DNA from: Bacillota bacterium
Lineage (GTDB): Bacteria; Bacillota; Clostridia; Lachnospirales; Lachnospiraceae
Assembly (NCBI GenBank): GCA_023441145.1
Contig: JAEZQN010000160.1
Coordinates: 1-6,555, forward strand
Direction: 5' to 3'
Length of the DNA: 6,555 nt
Of this stretch, positions 6,551 through 6,555 are shown one piece after another (within the stretch, counting starts at the first letter, position 1; each line of letters opens with the position of its first letter). The notes beneath the pieces are model-generated. The model made no database searches. It saw only the letters and a program-made list of their open reading frames with translations, and had not been told where the DNA came from. A program made the translations under genes and the position numbers.

Positions 6551-6555
6551 GGAGG
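6551..6555 (+). promoter_or_regulatory. Possible Shine-Dalgarno site of a gene starting beyond the window
   Basis: GGAGG occupies the last five bases, only 5 nt after the pyk stop, within GGTATGGAGG. All confirmed genes here use similar sites 5-9 nt before their starts, so a following co-transcribed gene is plausible. The gene itself cannot be seen. Confidence 0.4.

Noticed and set aside
1..6555. Mobile elements, CRISPR arrays, tRNA or rRNA genes
   Set aside because: No direct repeat arrays, transposase-like frames, insertion-sequence ends or structured RNA genes were seen. The window is nearly filled with conserved housekeeping and phosphate genes.

Overview
The window carries a phosphate-acquisition and phosphate-signalling cluster followed by a glycolysis gene, all on the + strand: pstC (5'-truncated by the window edge), pstA, pstB, phoU, a PhoP-type response regulator, a PhoR-type histidine kinase, and pyruvate kinase (pyk). 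The DNA is AT-rich, with AGA arginine, TTA leucine and ATA isoleucine codons common. Strong purine-rich Shine-Dalgarno sites and extended -10 promoters point to a Firmicute. A class Clostridia organism, perhaps Lachnospiraceae, is my best guess, but the sequence alone cannot name the genus.

Positions 1-2843 are the tail of a pst operon. pstC and pstA overlap by ATGA, pstA and pstB are separated by a short gap, and pstB and phoU overlap by TGATG, so the four genes are almost certainly co-transcribed and partly translationally coupled. PstC and PstA form the membrane channel, PstB is the ATPase, and PhoU is the regulatory partner. The binding protein PstS and the first part of PstC should lie just upstream of the window.

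Positions 2844-2959 hold a probable intrinsic terminator followed immediately by a good sigma-A-type promoter, whose -35 overlaps the terminator T tract. This suggests that the regulator pair (2960-4966) has its own transcription start while remaining next to the transporter it is expected to control. The kinase has the extracytoplasmic PAS-like sensor sequence known from Bacillus PhoR but lacks the second, cytoplasmic PAS domain. A perfect 11-bp inverted repeat straddles the kinase stop codon.

Positions 4967-5108 separate the phosphate block from pyk and contain two candidate promoters in tandem. Pyruvate kinase (5109-6545) is complete and has its catalytic residues. A Shine-Dalgarno-like GGAGG in the last bases of the window hints at another gene starting just outside.

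In the expected scheme, PstSCAB imports phosphate and, with PhoU, reports transport status to the PhoR kinase. PhoR then sets the phosphorylation of PhoP, which regulates phosphate genes. No wholly new system is visible. The items worth a second look are regulatory: the terminator/promoter overlap, the hairpin at the kinase stop codon, and the tandem pyk promoters.
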